Part shown: positions 17,081 through 26,390 of the stretch, piece after piece
Numbering within the stretch: the first letter of the stretch is position 1
Layout of the letters: each line of letters starts with the position of its first letter
Assembly (NCBI GenBank): GCA_040757205.1
Contig: JBFLXL010000009.1
Coordinates: 1-64,000, forward strand
Source of the DNA: Bacillota bacterium
GTDB taxonomy: Bacteria > Bacillota > Desulfotomaculia > Desulfotomaculales > Desulforudaceae
Direction of reading: 5' to 3'
DNA: 64,000 bases
Made by a program: the position numbers and the translations under genes
Notes under the pieces: generated by a model
What the model was told of the DNA's origin: nothing
The model's database searches: none
The model's input: the letters and a program-made list of their open reading frames with translations, nothing else

Positions 17081-17982
17081 TGGAAGTCTACCTGGGCCTG
17101 AAAGCGGGAATCAGGGGTTCGGTACGCGCTGGCGAGATGCTGGGGGCCCACACTACCTGGCGCGTCGGCGGTCCGGCCGATTTTTTCGTGGAGCCGGCTG
17201 CAGTTGAAGACCTGCGGTTCGTGCTGCGTTTTACCGCCGAGCGGGGACTGCCGCTGACCGTGATGGGTAACGGCTCCAACCTGCTGGTAAGTGACGCGGG
17301 CTTGCGGGGGGTCGTGGTCCGGATGGGTACCGGTATGGACCGGGTGGGGCTCGACGGGAACATAATCCTGGCGCAGGGTGGAGTCAGACTTTCGCGTTTG
17401 GTCCGGACGGCGCAAGCTTCAGGTCTGGGCGGACTTGAGTTTATGGCTGGGATTCCGGCGTCGTTGGGCGGAGCGGTGGTAATGAACGCGGGCGCCAACG
17501 GGTTGTGCATGGGTGACCGGGTGGAAGAGGTCACGGTGGTCGACCGCTCGGGAACGGTTGAGCGGCGGGCGGTGAGCCAACTCGGTTTCCGGTACCGGTG
17601 GAGCAACATCCAGGCCGGACCGGAAATCGTGACCGCGGTGGCCTTGCGTTGTTTTCCGAAAGACAAGAACGAAATCGGCCGCGAAATCGAGCGTTTTCTG
17701 AACCGGCGCCGGGAAACACAGCCGCTTGACCAGCCGAGTGCGGGTTGCGTGTTCAAGAATCCGCCGGGCGATTCGGCCGGCCGGCTGATTGAGGCCGCAG
17801 GCGGGAAAGGCCTGCGGGTGGGGGGCGCCACGGTGTCGCGAAAACACGCGAATTTCGTGCTGAATACGGGCGGGGCCACGGCACGGGATATCCTGGAGTT
17901 GATCAGGCAAATACGCCAGTTGGTAGGTGATAGATTCGGGATTGAATTGGGACTAGAGGTGAAACTGATGGGCGATTTCTAA
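17080..17982 (+). CDS. murB: UDP-N-acetylenolpyruvoylglucosamine reductase
   Basis: A 300-residue type II MurB. Seen motifs are THTTWRVGGPADFFVEP-like HTTWRVGGPAD near residue 24, the FAD-binding GNGSNLLVSD near residue 63, GLEFMAGIPASLGGAVVMNAGA near residues 117-138, and PSAGCVFKNP followed by AGRLIEAAG, which carries the catalytic serine region. It reduces the enolpyruvyl group with NADPH to give UDP-MurNAc. GGAGGGAAGA precedes the ATG, which overlaps the murC stop. Confidence 0.95.
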   Translation: MEVYLGLKAGIRGSVRAGEMLGAHTTWRVGGPADFFVEPAAVEDLRFVLRFTAERGLPLTVMGNGSNLLVSDAGLRGVVVRMGTGMDRVGLDGNIILAQGGVRLSRLVRTAQASGLGGLEFMAGIPASLGGAVVMNAGANGLCMGDRVEEVTVVDRSGTVERRAVSQLGFRYRWSNIQAGPEIVTAVALRCFPKDKNEIGREIERFLNRRRETQPLDQPSAGCVFKNPPGDSAGRLIEAAGGKGLRVGGATVSRKHANFVLNTGGATARDILELIRQIRQLVGDRFGIELGLEVKLMGDF

Positions 17983-17995
17983 GGCGGGGTGACGT

Positions 17996-19249
17996 ATGGA
18001 GCGCATTATCATCAAGGGGGGAAACCGCCTTAAGGGGAACATTGCGGTCAGCGGCGCGAAAAATGCCGTACTCCCGATTCTGGGGGCCAGCCTCTTGTGC
18101 GGGGGAGAGTCTTTCATCAAAAACGTACCGAAGCTGCAAGACGTGGGGGTGATGGTTGAGCTTTTGAAGTACCTCGGGGCCCGCATCAACCGGGAGGACC
18201 ACTGCCTCCGGATTGACAACCGCAACGTGGCGCCCCGGGAAATCGGCGAGGATTTAATGCGTAAAATGCGGGCCTCCAACCTTGTACTCGGCCCGCTCCT
18301 CGGGCGGTTTGGCTCCGTTCTCATTTCTCAGCCCGGGGGGTGTGATATCGGTTCGCGGCCGATGGACCTGCACCTGCGGGGGATGCGCGCTCTGGGGGCA
18401 CGAATCGAGGACCGGGCGGGTTTTATCCGGGCCGAAGCCGCAGGGCTTGCGGGCGCCGACATCTATCTCGACGTTCCCAGCGTCGGCGCTACGGAGAACA
18501 TCATGATGGCCGCCACCCTGGCCCGCGGCCGTACCACCATCCGGAACGCGGCCCGGGAGCCGGAAATCGCCGATTTGCAGGATTATTTGAACCGGATGGG
18601 TGCGAGGATCAGCGGGGCGGGGACCGGCGTAATCCGCATCGAAGGAGTGGAAAGTCTCAATCCCTGCCGGCACACGGTGATCCCCGACCGGATCGAAGCC
18701 GGCACCTACTTGATGGCGGCCGCCGTCACCGGAGGTGAGGTGACGGTGGAGAACATCATCCCGGACCACCTGGAACCGGTTCTGGCCAAACTCCGGGAGA
18801 CCGGGGCTGAATTGGAAGCGGCCGGAAACGCCGTCCACATCCGCGGCCCGGAACGGCCCAAAGCTATAGACGTCAGGACGCTGCCTTACCCGGGCTTCCC
18901 CACCGACATGCAGCCCCAGTTCGTGGCCTTGCTGAGTCTGGCTGAGGGAACATCCACAGTGACCGAAACCATTTTCGAGAACCGTTTTAAGCACGTTCCC
19001 GAGCTGAGGCGCCTGGGGGCGGACATCCGGGTGGAAGGCAACACGGCGATCATCAAAGGCAAGAGGAACTTGAGCGGAGCGCTCGTGGAGGCCTCCGACC
19101 TGCGGGCGGGCGCGGCTCTCGTCCTAGCCGGACTAGGCGCCGAAAACACTACCGTGGTCGGGCGGGCCGAGCATATTGACCGGGGTTACGAGAGATTGGA
19201 AGAAAAATTCCGCAATCTGGGAGCAGAGATCATAAGGGCGCGGGCATAG
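17996..19249 (+). CDS. murA: UDP-GlcNAc 1-carboxyvinyltransferase
   Basis: A 417-residue protein of the EPSP-synthase fold, normal for MurA. It starts with [21 protein letters not shown]. The catalytic loop [15 protein letters not shown] carries Cys116, the residue that fosfomycin alkylates, so the enzyme should be fosfomycin-sensitive in principle. [11 protein letters not shown] near residue 299 is the other typical motif. It starts peptidoglycan synthesis by transferring enolpyruvate from phosphoenolpyruvate. It lies 13 bases after murB. Confidence 0.96.
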   Translation: MERIIIKGGNRLKGNIAVSGAKNAVLPILGASLLCGGESFIKNVPKLQDVGVMVELLKYLGARINREDHCLRIDNRNVAPREIGEDLMRKMRASNLVLGPLLGRFGSVLISQPGGCDIGSRPMDLHLRGMRALGARIEDRAGFIRAEAAGLAGADIYLDVPSVGATENIMMAATLARGRTTIRNAAREPEIADLQDYLNRMGARISGAGTGVIRIEGVESLNPCRHTVIPDRIEAGTYLMAAAVTGGEVTVENIIPDHLEPVLAKLRETGAELEAAGNAVHIRGPERPKAIDVRTLPYPGFPTDMQPQFVALLSLAEGTSTVTETIFENRFKHVPELRRLGADIRVEGNTAIIKGKRNLSGALVEASDLRAGAALVLAGLGAENTTVVGRAEHIDRGYERLEEKFRNLGAEIIRARA

Positions 19250-19272
19250 CCCGCCCCTTGTTGGTTTGGATT

Positions 19273-19301
19273 TGGACAAGTCCCGGTGCCGGAGTTATAA
19301 T
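19273..19301 (+). promoter_or_regulatory. Sigma-A promoter before ftsQ
   Basis: TGGACA at 19273-19278 (5/6) is 17 bases from a perfect TATAAT at 19296-19301. Transcription would start near 19308, only about 20 bases before the ftsQ start. This gives ftsQ through ftsZ an internal promoter separate from the mur genes. Confidence 0.7.
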
Positions 19302-19326
19302 TACGTATCATTCAGGGGGATTGGAC

Positions 19327-20037
19327 GTGCCCGGACCGAGGCTCAACTGGTGGGAAACCATCCTGTTTTCGATTGTCATCCTTGTGGCGGGGTTTATCCT
19401 CGTTGGTTCGCCGTTGTTTGAGATTGACACTATTACCGTGGAGGGCAACCTTTGGCTGCAGGCCGAAGAGATTATCGCCGCCAGCGGGCTGGTTCCCGGA
19501 ACCAACATCTTCCGGGCGCAAACAGGGGAGGCCCGGGACCGCCTCGAAGCACTCCCCGCTGTTCGGGAGGCCCGGCTGGTCCGGGAGTTCCCTTCGGCGG
19601 TCCGCATTGTGGTGGCCGAAAGAGTGCCGGTGGCCCTCTTGAGTATTCAGGGGGAATTCTGGGAGGTGGACGTGGAAGGGGTTCCGGTGCGCAAAAAGAG
19701 GAAGGGCTGGGATGATTTGCCTGTAATCACCGGTGTTGGGATCAAAAACCCCAACTTGCCGCGAACCCTGGAAGCCGTAGAGAGACTGCCGGAGGAAGTG
19801 GTGGCCGGGCTTTCCGAGGTCTGGTTCGGAGAGGATCTCCGGCTGATCCTTTATACTATTGATGGAATCGAAATCCGCCTGGGCCGGCTTGAGCGTCTGG
19901 AACAAAAGGGCGTGCTGTTGGCGGAGGTGCTGACGCTGGTCCGGGATGACGGCCGCAAGGTGGAGTATATCGACCTTTCGGAGCCCGACAAGACCGTGGT
20001 GAAGTATGCCGGAGGTGGCGGCGGTGTTGAGGAGTAA
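19327..20037 (+). CDS. ftsQ: Cell division protein FtsQ/DivIB
   Basis: A 236-residue bitopic division protein. One membrane segment lies at about residues 11-30, then a POTRA domain beginning FEIDTITVEGNLWLQAEEII, then the FtsQ beta domain. It links early and late divisome proteins together with FtsL and FtsB/DivIC. The GTG at 19327 is chosen because AGGGGGA lies 6 bases upstream and directly before the membrane anchor; longer in-frame starts fall inside the promoter. Confidence 0.88.
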   Translation: MPGPRLNWWETILFSIVILVAGFILVGSPLFEIDTITVEGNLWLQAEEIIAASGLVPGTNIFRAQTGEARDRLEALPAVREARLVREFPSAVRIVVAERVPVALLSIQGEFWEVDVEGVPVRKKRKGWDDLPVITGVGIKNPNLPRTLEAVERLPEEVVAGLSEVWFGEDLRLILYTIDGIEIRLGRLERLEQKGVLLAEVLTLVRDDGRKVEYIDLSEPDKTVVKYAGGGGGVEE

Positions 20038-20740
20038 GTTTCACTGGGTCCTGGTTGTCGTCGGCCTTGTACTCGGCCTGATGCTGTCCACTCAGTTCAG
20101 GGCGCAGCAGGACAGGGTTGCTACCACCACCGTCCAACGAATTGAACAGTTGGCTCAGGAGGTGAAGGCGGCCCGTGCGGAGCGGGACGCGTTGCGCGTC
20201 CGGAACAGCGAACTCCGGAACGAGTTGGACCAGGTGGCCGGGGAGGCGCGGCACGGGCGCCTGCGTAACGAACTGGAAACGGTGCGTATCCAGTCCGGCA
20301 TGTCGTCGGTGACCGGACCGGGAATCGAAGTGGTTTTGAGTGACAGCAGTCTGCCTTCGCAAATCGGGCAGAATCCGAACCTTTATGTTTTGCACGATGA
20401 GGATCTGGTGCGGGTGTTGAACGAGTTGCGCGCCGCCGGGGCGGAAGCGCTGGCGATCAACGGGGAACGGATCGTGGCCACCAGTGAGGTGATGTGCATC
20501 GGTCCGGCCGTCCGGGTAAACAAGACCAAACGGCTGACCCCTCCATACGTGATTACGGCGATCGGGAATCAGGACACTATGATTGCGGCGCTTGAAATGC
20601 GGGACGGTGTAATGGACACCCTGAAGTACTGGGGCATCCAGGTCACGGTGCGCCGGGTGGCGGAGGCCGGCATACCGGCGTATACCGGGCCGACCACCTT
20701 CAACTACGCGCGGCCGCTTTCTCAGGAAGGGGGTTCTTAA
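20024..20740 (+). CDS. DUF881 family protein, YlxW-like
   Basis: A 238-residue protein with an N-terminal membrane segment at about residues 7-24, a coiled coil of about 50 residues (QRIEQLAQEVKAARAERDAL) and the DUF881 domain with PGIEVVLSDSS, NELRAAGAEALAINGERI and the C-terminal NYARPL. In Bacillus two such genes, ylxW and ylxX, lie between divIB and sbp-ftsZ, as here. Function is not established; membrane anchoring and location point to the division or cell-envelope machinery. GTG 20024 follows GGAGGTGG by 8 bases; ATG 20006 is an alternative. It overlaps the end of ftsQ. Confidence 0.85.
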   Translation: MLRSKFHWVLVVVGLVLGLMLSTQFRAQQDRVATTTVQRIEQLAQEVKAARAERDALRVRNSELRNELDQVAGEARHGRLRNELETVRIQSGMSSVTGPGIEVVLSDSSLPSQIGQNPNLYVLHDEDLVRVLNELRAAGAEALAINGERIVATSEVMCIGPAVRVNKTKRLTPPYVITAIGNQDTMIAALEMRDGVMDTLKYWGIQVTVRRVAEAGIPAYTGPTTFNYARPLSQEGGS

Positions 20741-20744
20741 GGCT

Positions 20745-21449
20745 GTGCACCCCCGGTACTTTTCCATTGCCGTGGTGGGGCTGCTCCTGGGCCTCTTAGT
20801 GGGATTTCAAGTGCGGCTGCTGGAGCTTCCGGAGCCGCCCCTGCCTCCGCACGACCGGGGCCGCATCCTGACCGCCGAACTTAAGGAATTGGCGCTGGAA
20901 AAGGAGAGCCTGGCGGCGGAGGTCCGGGAAATGGACGACAAGGTGGAAACGGCCCGGCAGGGCATTGAGCAGGCCGAGTTCGCTTTGCGGGCCGAAATTG
21001 AAAAACACATGGTTCTGGCCGGTCTCACCAGGGTGGCTGGGCCCGGTGTGGAGCTTATCCTGCATAACGTGCCGGGCATTGACCGGCCGGACGGGTTTTT
21101 GTTCGCCGTGCGTGACGAAGACCTCCTGCGCGTGGTAAATGAACTCCGGGCGGCCGGAGCGGAGGCGATCGCGGTCAATGACCAGCGGCTGACCGCCTCG
21201 AGTGAAATCCGGCAGGCCGGGCCGTTCATCAACGTCAACCTGGAACGCGTATCGGCCCCCTACCGGATTCAGGCGATCGGCAACCCCGACGACCTGGTCA
21301 AGGCGTTGGAGTTTCCCGGGGGGCTGGCCGAGACCCTGCGGCAGTGGGGCATCAACGTGGTCATTGAAACCAGAACTGAACTGGTGCTGCCGGCGTACCA
21401 GGGCCGCCCCCGCCCGGAATACGCCCGGCCGCTGAGGGAAGGAGTGTAG
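20745..21449 (+). CDS. DUF881 family protein, YlxX-like
   Basis: A 234-residue paralogue of the preceding gene: one membrane segment at about residues 4-22, coiled coil to about residue 85, then DUF881 with AGPGVELILHNVPG, NELRAAGAEAIAVNDQRL and a C-terminal YARPLREGV. The two copies are clearly related yet diverged, so the duplication is old. Function unknown; the conserved place beside sbp and ftsZ suggests a role at the division site or in sporulation septation. The GTG start follows AAGGGGGTTC. Confidence 0.85.
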   Translation: MHPRYFSIAVVGLLLGLLVGFQVRLLELPEPPLPPHDRGRILTAELKELALEKESLAAEVREMDDKVETARQGIEQAEFALRAEIEKHMVLAGLTRVAGPGVELILHNVPGIDRPDGFLFAVRDEDLLRVVNELRAAGAEAIAVNDQRLTASSEIRQAGPFINVNLERVSAPYRIQAIGNPDDLVKALEFPGGLAETLRQWGINVVIETRTELVLPAYQGRPRPEYARPLREGV

Positions 21450-21453
21450 TCGC

Positions 21454-21810
21454 GTGTGGGTTAGCGTCTGGCTGGCAGTGATCGGCTTGGTCATCGGGTT
21501 CGGAATCGGGATGAGCATTCCCGCGTTCCTGCCGCCGGCATACGCCAAATACCTGGGAATCGCCATCCTGGCCGCGCTGGACTCGGTGTTCGGCGGAATC
21601 AGGGCCGCTTTGGAAGAGAAGTTCGACAACCTCGTGTTCTTGTCCGGTTTCGCCGGTAACGCCTTGATGGCCGCGCTGCTGGTATTTATCGGAGACCGGC
21701 TCGGAGTGGACATATACATCGCCGCGGTGGTTGCCTTCGGCGTACGGTTGTTTCAAAACCTGGGCATCATCCGCCGCTACGTCGTTGGCAGAAAAAATGA
21801 GGCCGGCTAA
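21454..21810 (+). CDS. sbp: Small basic protein Sbp (DUF1290)
   Basis: A 118-residue membrane protein with three hydrophobic segments, about residues 2-24, 29-45 and 68-88. The conserved stretch [20 protein letters not shown] identifies the DUF1290/Sbp family. Bacillus sbp sits immediately before ftsA-ftsZ; its role is unknown. The GTG start lies 4 bases after the preceding stop. Confidence 0.85.
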   Translation: MWVSVWLAVIGLVIGFGIGMSIPAFLPPAYAKYLGIAILAALDSVFGGIRAALEEKFDNLVFLSGFAGNALMAALLVFIGDRLGVDIYIAAVVAFGVRLFQNLGIIRRYVVGRKNEAG

Positions 21811-21875
21811 AGGGAATGTTCGCCTGGGTGTTGAATACTAGAGCCGTACGCCGCGCGTGCGAAAGGGGGAGCCGG

Positions 21876-22928
21876 GTGATAGATCTGGAGTTGGAAGCCA
21901 GCAGTTTTGCCAATATCAAGGTGGTGGGTGTCGGCGGGGGCGGCAACAACGCCGTGAACCGGATGATCAGCGCAGGGCTGAAAGGCGTGGAGTTCATCGC
22001 CATCAACACCGATGCGCAAGCACTGGCGGTATCCCTGTGCAGCTATAAAATCCAAATCGGGACCAAGCTCACCAAAGGCCTCGGCGCGGGGGGCAACCCC
22101 GAGGTTGGGCAGAAAGCGGCCGAGGAAAGCCGGAACGAGTTGGTCCAGGGTTTGAAGGGGGCGGACATGGTGTTTGTCACCGCCGGCATGGGCGGGGGCA
22201 CCGGCACCGGCGGGGCGCCCATTGTGGCCGAGGTGGCCCGGGATTTGGGAGCGCTCACGGTGGGCGTGGTGACCCGCCCGTTCACCTTCGAGGGGCGTAA
22301 GCGCTATCAGCAGGCCGACTCGGGGATTGAGAACCTGAGGACCCGAGTGGACACCCTGATCACCATTCCGAACGACAAGCTCCTGCAGGTGATCGAAAAG
22401 AACACGTCCATCATCGAGGCTTTCCGTATCGCCGACGACGTTTTGAGACAAGGGGTCCAAGGGATTTCCGACCTGATTGCGGTGCCGGGACTCATCAACC
22501 TGGACTTCGCCGACGTAAAGACGATCATGAAGGAGACGGGTTCGGCCTTGATGGGCATTGGCACGGCGGCCGGCGACAACCGGGCGGCGGAAGCGGCCCG
22601 GATGGCGATTTCCAGCCCGCTCCTGGAAACCTCGGTGGACGGAGCGCGCGGCGTTCTTTTGAACATCACCGGCGGCAGTTCGCTCGGGCTGTTTGAGGTC
22701 AACGAAGCAGCCGAGATCATTGCCCAGGCGGTGGATCCGGAGGCGAACATCATCTTTGGGGCCGTCATTGACGAAGCGATGAATGACGAGGTCCGGGTGA
22801 CGGTGATCGCCACCGGTTTCGAATTGGAGGCGGCGCGCCAGGCCGCCGCTGCGGCACCCGAAGATGAGCTGCGCCCGTTTACCAGTCATGACGACCTCGA
22901 TATTCCCGAGTTTCTGCGGAGACGGTAG
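21876..22928 (+). CDS. ftsZ: Cell division GTPase FtsZ
   Basis: A 350-residue tubulin homologue. The N-terminus has [17 protein letters not shown], the GTP signature [12 protein letters not shown] is near residue 104, and the synergy-loop region [19 protein letters not shown] follows near residue 210. The linker is short and the C-terminal peptide [12 protein letters not shown], which binds FtsA, SepF and other partners, is intact. It polymerises into the Z ring. GTG 21876 follows AAGGGGGA by 5 bases and gives the family N-terminus; ATG 21816 would add 20 atypical residues. ftsA, the usual upstream neighbour, is absent. Confidence 0.96.
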   Translation: MIDLELEASSFANIKVVGVGGGGNNAVNRMISAGLKGVEFIAINTDAQALAVSLCSYKIQIGTKLTKGLGAGGNPEVGQKAAEESRNELVQGLKGADMVFVTAGMGGGTGTGGAPIVAEVARDLGALTVGVVTRPFTFEGRKRYQQADSGIENLRTRVDTLITIPNDKLLQVIEKNTSIIEAFRIADDVLRQGVQGISDLIAVPGLINLDFADVKTIMKETGSALMGIGTAAGDNRAAEAARMAISSPLLETSVDGARGVLLNITGGSSLGLFEVNEAAEIIAQAVDPEANIIFGAVIDEAMNDEVRVTVIATGFELEAARQAAAAAPEDELRPFTSHDDLDIPEFLRRR

Positions 22929-22997
22929 AGGAAACAGAATAGCCGATACCGTCGATAAAAAAACCGGACACCCGGCTACCTTTTTACAGGTTTTTCC

Positions 22998-23036
22998 AAC
23001 CCCGGTTGCTATAATAGGAACCGGGGTTTTGTTTTT
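22998..23036 (+). terminator. Rho-independent terminator after ftsZ
   Basis: A perfect 10-bp stem, AACCCCGGTT (22998-23007) with AACCGGGGTT (23019-23028), loop of 11, followed by TTGTTTTT. It closes the division cluster before spoIIGA. Confidence 0.9.
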
Positions 23037-23065
23037 GGCATAATCTCTGGTTCAAGTCATATAAA
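23035..23065 (+). promoter_or_regulatory. Possible promoter of spoIIGA-sigE
   Basis: TTGGCA at 23035-23040 (5/6) and TATAAA at 23060-23065 (5/6) are 19 bases apart. The Bacillus spoIIG promoter is also sigma-A dependent with an over-long spacer and needs Spo0A. I see no clear TGTCGAA Spo0A box here, so that part of the control is unproven. Confidence 0.4.
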
Positions 23066-23098
23066 GTGGTAGGGATTGGGGGCGAGGTGGGGCTTTGC

Positions 23099-24019
23099 GT
23101 GACGTACACCGTGTATCTGGACGAGTTCTTCCTGGGCAACGTGCTCATGAACTTCACCATCCTTTGGTTTACCGCCCGGGTGGCCCTGGTTCCCGCTACC
23201 TTCCGGCGGCTTCTGGGCGCCGCCGCGCTCGGCGCTGCCTATGTCCTGTTAGTGTTTTTGCCGGCGCCGGCCTGGTTGACGGGAATACCGGCCAAGGTCG
23301 GCGTTTCTCTGCTGATGCTGGCCACCGCTTTTTACCCGCAGCCGGTCCGCAAGTTCGGGGCGTGTTTCGCGATTTTCTATCTGGCGTCTTTTGGGCTGGG
23401 CGGGTTGGTGTTCGGACTCACCTATTTCTTCGGCGGCGGCGAGTCGGCTGGCGTGGCCGGCTTCCTGGATGTGCCGCGGGGCTACTTCTGGCCGGCCGTG
23501 ACGGCCGCTCTGGCGGTGATGTGGCTGGTAGGGCGCAGCGGGGGTACATTCTTGAGGCGGCGGCGATTGAAAGGGCTGTTTCACATCCCGGTACGGATCC
23601 GTACCCACGGAAGAAGCCTTTCGGTCAACGCCCTGCTCGACACCGGCAACCAACTCTCCGATCCGCTGACCAATCACCCGGTGGTGGTGGTGGAATTCAA
23701 CGCCGTGCGGGAATTGTTGCCGCCCGAAGTCCACTCGACCTTCGAGACCGGGGAGGAACCGGATCTCGTCCGCGTGCTGAAGAGTCTGGGCGAAAGCCGA
23801 TGGGCCGGCAGGTTCAGGGTAATCCCCTTTCAGTCCCTGGGGCGCAGCAGCGGGCTATTGCTGGGGTTTCGGCCGGATGAGGTTGAAATCCGGTACGGCT
23901 CGGAAAACATCCGGGTGCGCAAGGTAGTGATCGGGGTATACCACCGTCAGCTGTGTCCCGAAGCCACCTACCGGGCGCTCGTCAATCCGCGCCTTTTAGA
24001 GAAGGCGGCCGGATTCTGA
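23099..24019 (+). CDS. spoIIGA: Sporulation sigma-E processing peptidase SpoIIGA
   Basis: A 306-residue protein with five hydrophobic segments in the first 150 residues and a C-terminal aspartic-protease-like domain. The active-site motif LLDTGNQLSDPLTNHPVVV is near residue 180, with Asp of DTGN expected to be catalytic, and IPFQSLG follows near residue 242. It cleaves the pro-sequence of sigma-E in the mother cell when signalled by SpoIIR. GTG 23099 follows GAGGTGGGG and gives the family start MTYTVYLDEFFLGN. It is immediately upstream of sigE. Confidence 0.92.
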   Translation: MTYTVYLDEFFLGNVLMNFTILWFTARVALVPATFRRLLGAAALGAAYVLLVFLPAPAWLTGIPAKVGVSLLMLATAFYPQPVRKFGACFAIFYLASFGLGGLVFGLTYFFGGGESAGVAGFLDVPRGYFWPAVTAALAVMWLVGRSGGTFLRRRRLKGLFHIPVRIRTHGRSLSVNALLDTGNQLSDPLTNHPVVVVEFNAVRELLPPEVHSTFETGEEPDLVRVLKSLGESRWAGRFRVIPFQSLGRSSGLLLGFRPDEVEIRYGSENIRVRKVVIGVYHRQLCPEATYRALVNPRLLEKAAGF

Positions 24020-24034
24020 CAAGGGGGGATAAGT

Positions 24035-24760
24035 GTGCGTCAAGCCTGGCAGATCAGGCTTTACCTGCGGCTACTGGCGGTTAGGCTCCTGCGGAGTGTC
24101 GGCTATCATCCCGAGGGGCATTATGTCGGCAGTAGCGAAACCCTGCCGCCGCCGCTCACCCTGGACGAGGAGACGGGATTAATCAACCGTCTGGAGGCCG
24201 GCGACCACGGGGTGCGCAGCACCCTGATCGAACGCAACCTGCGCCTGGTAGTCTATATCGCGCGCAAGTTTGAAAGCACTGGTGTAGGGATTGAGGATCT
24301 GGTGTCCATCGGAACCATCGGCCTGATCAAGGCGGTGAACACCTTCGATCCTCGTAAGCGGATCAAGTTGGCCACCTATGCTTCACGGTGCATTGAAAAT
24401 GAAATCTTGATGTACCTGCGGCGCAACAGCAGGGTCCGCGGTGAAATCTCTTTCGAGGAGCCGTTGAACATAGACTGGGACGGCAACGAACTCTTGCTTT
24501 CGGACGTGTTGGGCACCGACTCCGACATTATCTATAAAGACCTGGAGATGGAGGTTGATCACAAGCTGCTCCGCCTGGCCCTCCAAAAACTGACCCACCG
24601 GGAGCGCAGGATCATGGAACTGCGCTTCGGCTTGAACAATGGGGAAGAAAAGACGCAGAAAGAAGTGGCCGACCTGTTGGGCATCTCCCAATCCTACATT
24701 TCGCGCCTCGAAAAACGAATCATCAACCGCCTCAAGAAAGAGATCTACCGTTTCGGGTAG
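24035..24760 (+). CDS. sigE: RNA polymerase sporulation sigma factor sigma-E
   Basis: A 241-residue sigma-70-family protein. The first roughly 25 residues are the basic, hydrophobic pro-sequence removed by SpoIIGA. Region 2 includes [16 protein letters not shown] and [18 protein letters not shown]; region 4 contains [11 protein letters not shown] and the helix-turn-helix [20 protein letters not shown]. It directs early mother-cell transcription. The GTG start follows AAGGGGGGA, 15 bases after spoIIGA, so both are one operon. Confidence 0.95.
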   Translation: MRQAWQIRLYLRLLAVRLLRSVGYHPEGHYVGSSETLPPPLTLDEETGLINRLEAGDHGVRSTLIERNLRLVVYIARKFESTGVGIEDLVSIGTIGLIKAVNTFDPRKRIKLATYASRCIENEILMYLRRNSRVRGEISFEEPLNIDWDGNELLLSDVLGTDSDIIYKDLEMEVDHKLLRLALQKLTHRERRIMELRFGLNNGEEKTQKEVADLLGISQSYISRLEKRIINRLKKEIYRFG

Positions 24761-24861
24761 GAAACCACAAAGCCCGCCAATCAGTCAACCAAACCTTGCT
24801 CCGGTGCCGGCCGGGGCATAAGTTTTTCCGGCTCCCGCCCGGTGGGCCGGCCGTGGTGCGG

Positions 24862-24891
24862 GTATAAACGCCTGCGGGCAAGGCAATAATG
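24862..24891 (+). promoter_or_regulatory. Sigma-F-type promoter of sigG-spoIIR
   Basis: GTATA at 24862-24866 matches the sigma-F -35 GYATA. After exactly 15 bases GGCAATAATG at 24882-24891 matches the -10 GGNNANAHTR at every defined position. Sigma-G promoters are similar, so autoregulation by sigma-G is also possible. The match fits known control of spoIIIG in Bacillus. Confidence 0.75.
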
Positions 24892-24923
24892 AGGACAATC
24901 AAATAACGCAGGGAGGCCGGGTT

Positions 24924-25694
24924 GTGGTCAACAAGGTGGAGATTTGCGGGGTTAACACGTCCAAGCTCCCCGTCTTGACCGCCGCTGAAATGCGGCAGCT
25001 GTTCCAGGAGATGCAAGCCGGAGATCCCTCGGCCCGGTCCAAACTCATCAACGGGAACCTCAGACTGGTTTTGAGCGTGATCCAAAGGTTCACGAACCGC
25101 GGTGAGTTTGTGGACGACCTGTTCCAAGTCGGATGTATCGGCCTGATCAAGGCCATTGACAACTTCGACTTGGGCCAGAACGTCAAGTTCTCCACCTACG
25201 CCGTGCCGATGATCATCGGCGAAATCAGGCGTTACTTGCGGGACAACAACCCCATCCGGGTCTCGCGCTCCTTGCGTGACGTAGCGTACAAGGCGCTTCA
25301 GGTTCGGGACAACCTGGCCAACCGGTTTTCGCGCGAGCCGTCGGTGAGCGAAATCGCCCGGGAACTGAATATACCCCGCGAGGAAATCGTGTTCGCTCTG
25401 GACTCCATTCAAGAACCGATCTCACTTTTCGAACCGATTTACCACGACGGCGGGGATCCGATCTTTGTGATGGACCAGGTCTCTGACGATAAAAACGCTG
25501 ATGCCAACTGGCTGGAGGGCATCGCCATCCGAGACGCGATCCGCAAGCTGAACGAGCGGGAAAAACTCATTCTAACCCTGCGGTTCTTCGAGGGGAAAAC
25601 GCAGATGGAGGTGGCCGAGGAAATCGGCATCTCCCAGGCGCAGGTGTCCAGGCTGGAAAAAGCGGCCTTAAGCCATATGCGCAAATACATTTGA
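24924..25694 (+). CDS. sigG: RNA polymerase sporulation sigma factor sigma-G
   Basis: A 256-residue forespore sigma factor. It opens with VNKVEICGVNTSKLPVLT, which is characteristic of sigma-G, and has region 2 motifs LINGNLRLVLSVIQRF and FQVGCIGLIKAIDNFD, region 3, and region 4 with EVAEEIGISQAQVSRLEK. It drives late forespore genes. The GTG start follows GCAGGGAGGCC. The sigma-F-type promoter upstream supports forespore expression. spoIIR follows after 24 bases and is probably cotranscribed. Confidence 0.95.
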   Translation: MVNKVEICGVNTSKLPVLTAAEMRQLFQEMQAGDPSARSKLINGNLRLVLSVIQRFTNRGEFVDDLFQVGCIGLIKAIDNFDLGQNVKFSTYAVPMIIGEIRRYLRDNNPIRVSRSLRDVAYKALQVRDNLANRFSREPSVSEIARELNIPREEIVFALDSIQEPISLFEPIYHDGGDPIFVMDQVSDDKNADANWLEGIAIRDAIRKLNEREKLILTLRFFEGKTQMEVAEEIGISQAQVSRLEKAALSHMRKYI

Positions 25695-25718
25695 CTCTCA
25701 AAGTGAGGTATGGTTGAA

Positions 25719-26369
25719 ATGCGGAAAACGAAGCTTTTGGTGGTGGGCGTGCTGGTGGCGGGAGCAGTGGCGGCGGGTGGGGCCGCGGTGCACTGGCAGC
25801 AGGAGGCGGCCCTACCGGCCTACAACCAGGACAACTTGATCCGGATTCACATCGTGCCCCACAGCGACGATGAGGCCGACCAGGTTTTGAAGCATCGGGT
25901 GCGCCAAGCAGTGGTGGAAAATGTGCGTCCCCTCGTGTTCGGGGTGCATGACGCCCGGGAGGCCGGGCAGGTTATCGGTGACAGCCTGGTTATGATCCAA
26001 CAGGTCAGTCAGGCGGAAGTGGAAAAAGCCGGGAAGCACTATCCGGTTGAGGTAGGCTACGGCACCTTTGCATTCCCGACCAGGACCTATGGGAGCCTGA
26101 CCCTGGCCGCCGGTGATTACCAGGCCGTCCGGGTGACTCTTGGGTCCGGCGGCGGCGCCAACTGGTGGTGCGTGCTCTTCCCGCCGCTGTGCTTCGTGGA
26201 CGCGGAGCCCCAGGCGCTTGGGGCGGGCACCGCGGATGGCGTTCCCGCTGCCGGGTCCGGTCGGCTGCAGGTGAAGTTCAGGGCGGCCGAACTTTGGGAA
26301 AGGTCCGCGGCCATTGCGGCGAACCTGGCCGGACACTTAAACGGCAAAGACAAGGAGGAACGGATCTAG
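25719..26369 (+). CDS. spoIIR: Stage II sporulation protein R
   Basis: A 216-residue secreted signalling protein. A signal or anchor segment lies at about residues 4-25. The family motifs are LIRIHIVPHSDDEADQVLKHRVR, EVGYGTFAFPTRTYG, LAAGDYQAVRVTLG and NWWCVLFPPLCFVD. It is made in the forespore and crosses into the intermembrane space to activate SpoIIGA. ATG 25719 lies 10 bases after GAGG; ATG 25710 is too close to that site. Being behind sigG puts it under the sigma-F-type promoter, which fits its role. Confidence 0.93.
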   Translation: MRKTKLLVVGVLVAGAVAAGGAAVHWQQEAALPAYNQDNLIRIHIVPHSDDEADQVLKHRVRQAVVENVRPLVFGVHDAREAGQVIGDSLVMIQQVSQAEVEKAGKHYPVEVGYGTFAFPTRTYGSLTLAAGDYQAVRVTLGSGGGANWWCVLFPPLCFVDAEPQALGAGTADGVPAAGSGRLQVKFRAAELWERSAAIAANLAGHLNGKDKEERI

Positions 26370-26390
26370 GTAGTGGGCCGCAGCCAGGTC

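Noticed and set aside
23010-23015. TATAAT as a promoter for spoIIGA
   Set aside because: It lies in the loop of the ftsZ terminator and has no -35 at a workable distance.
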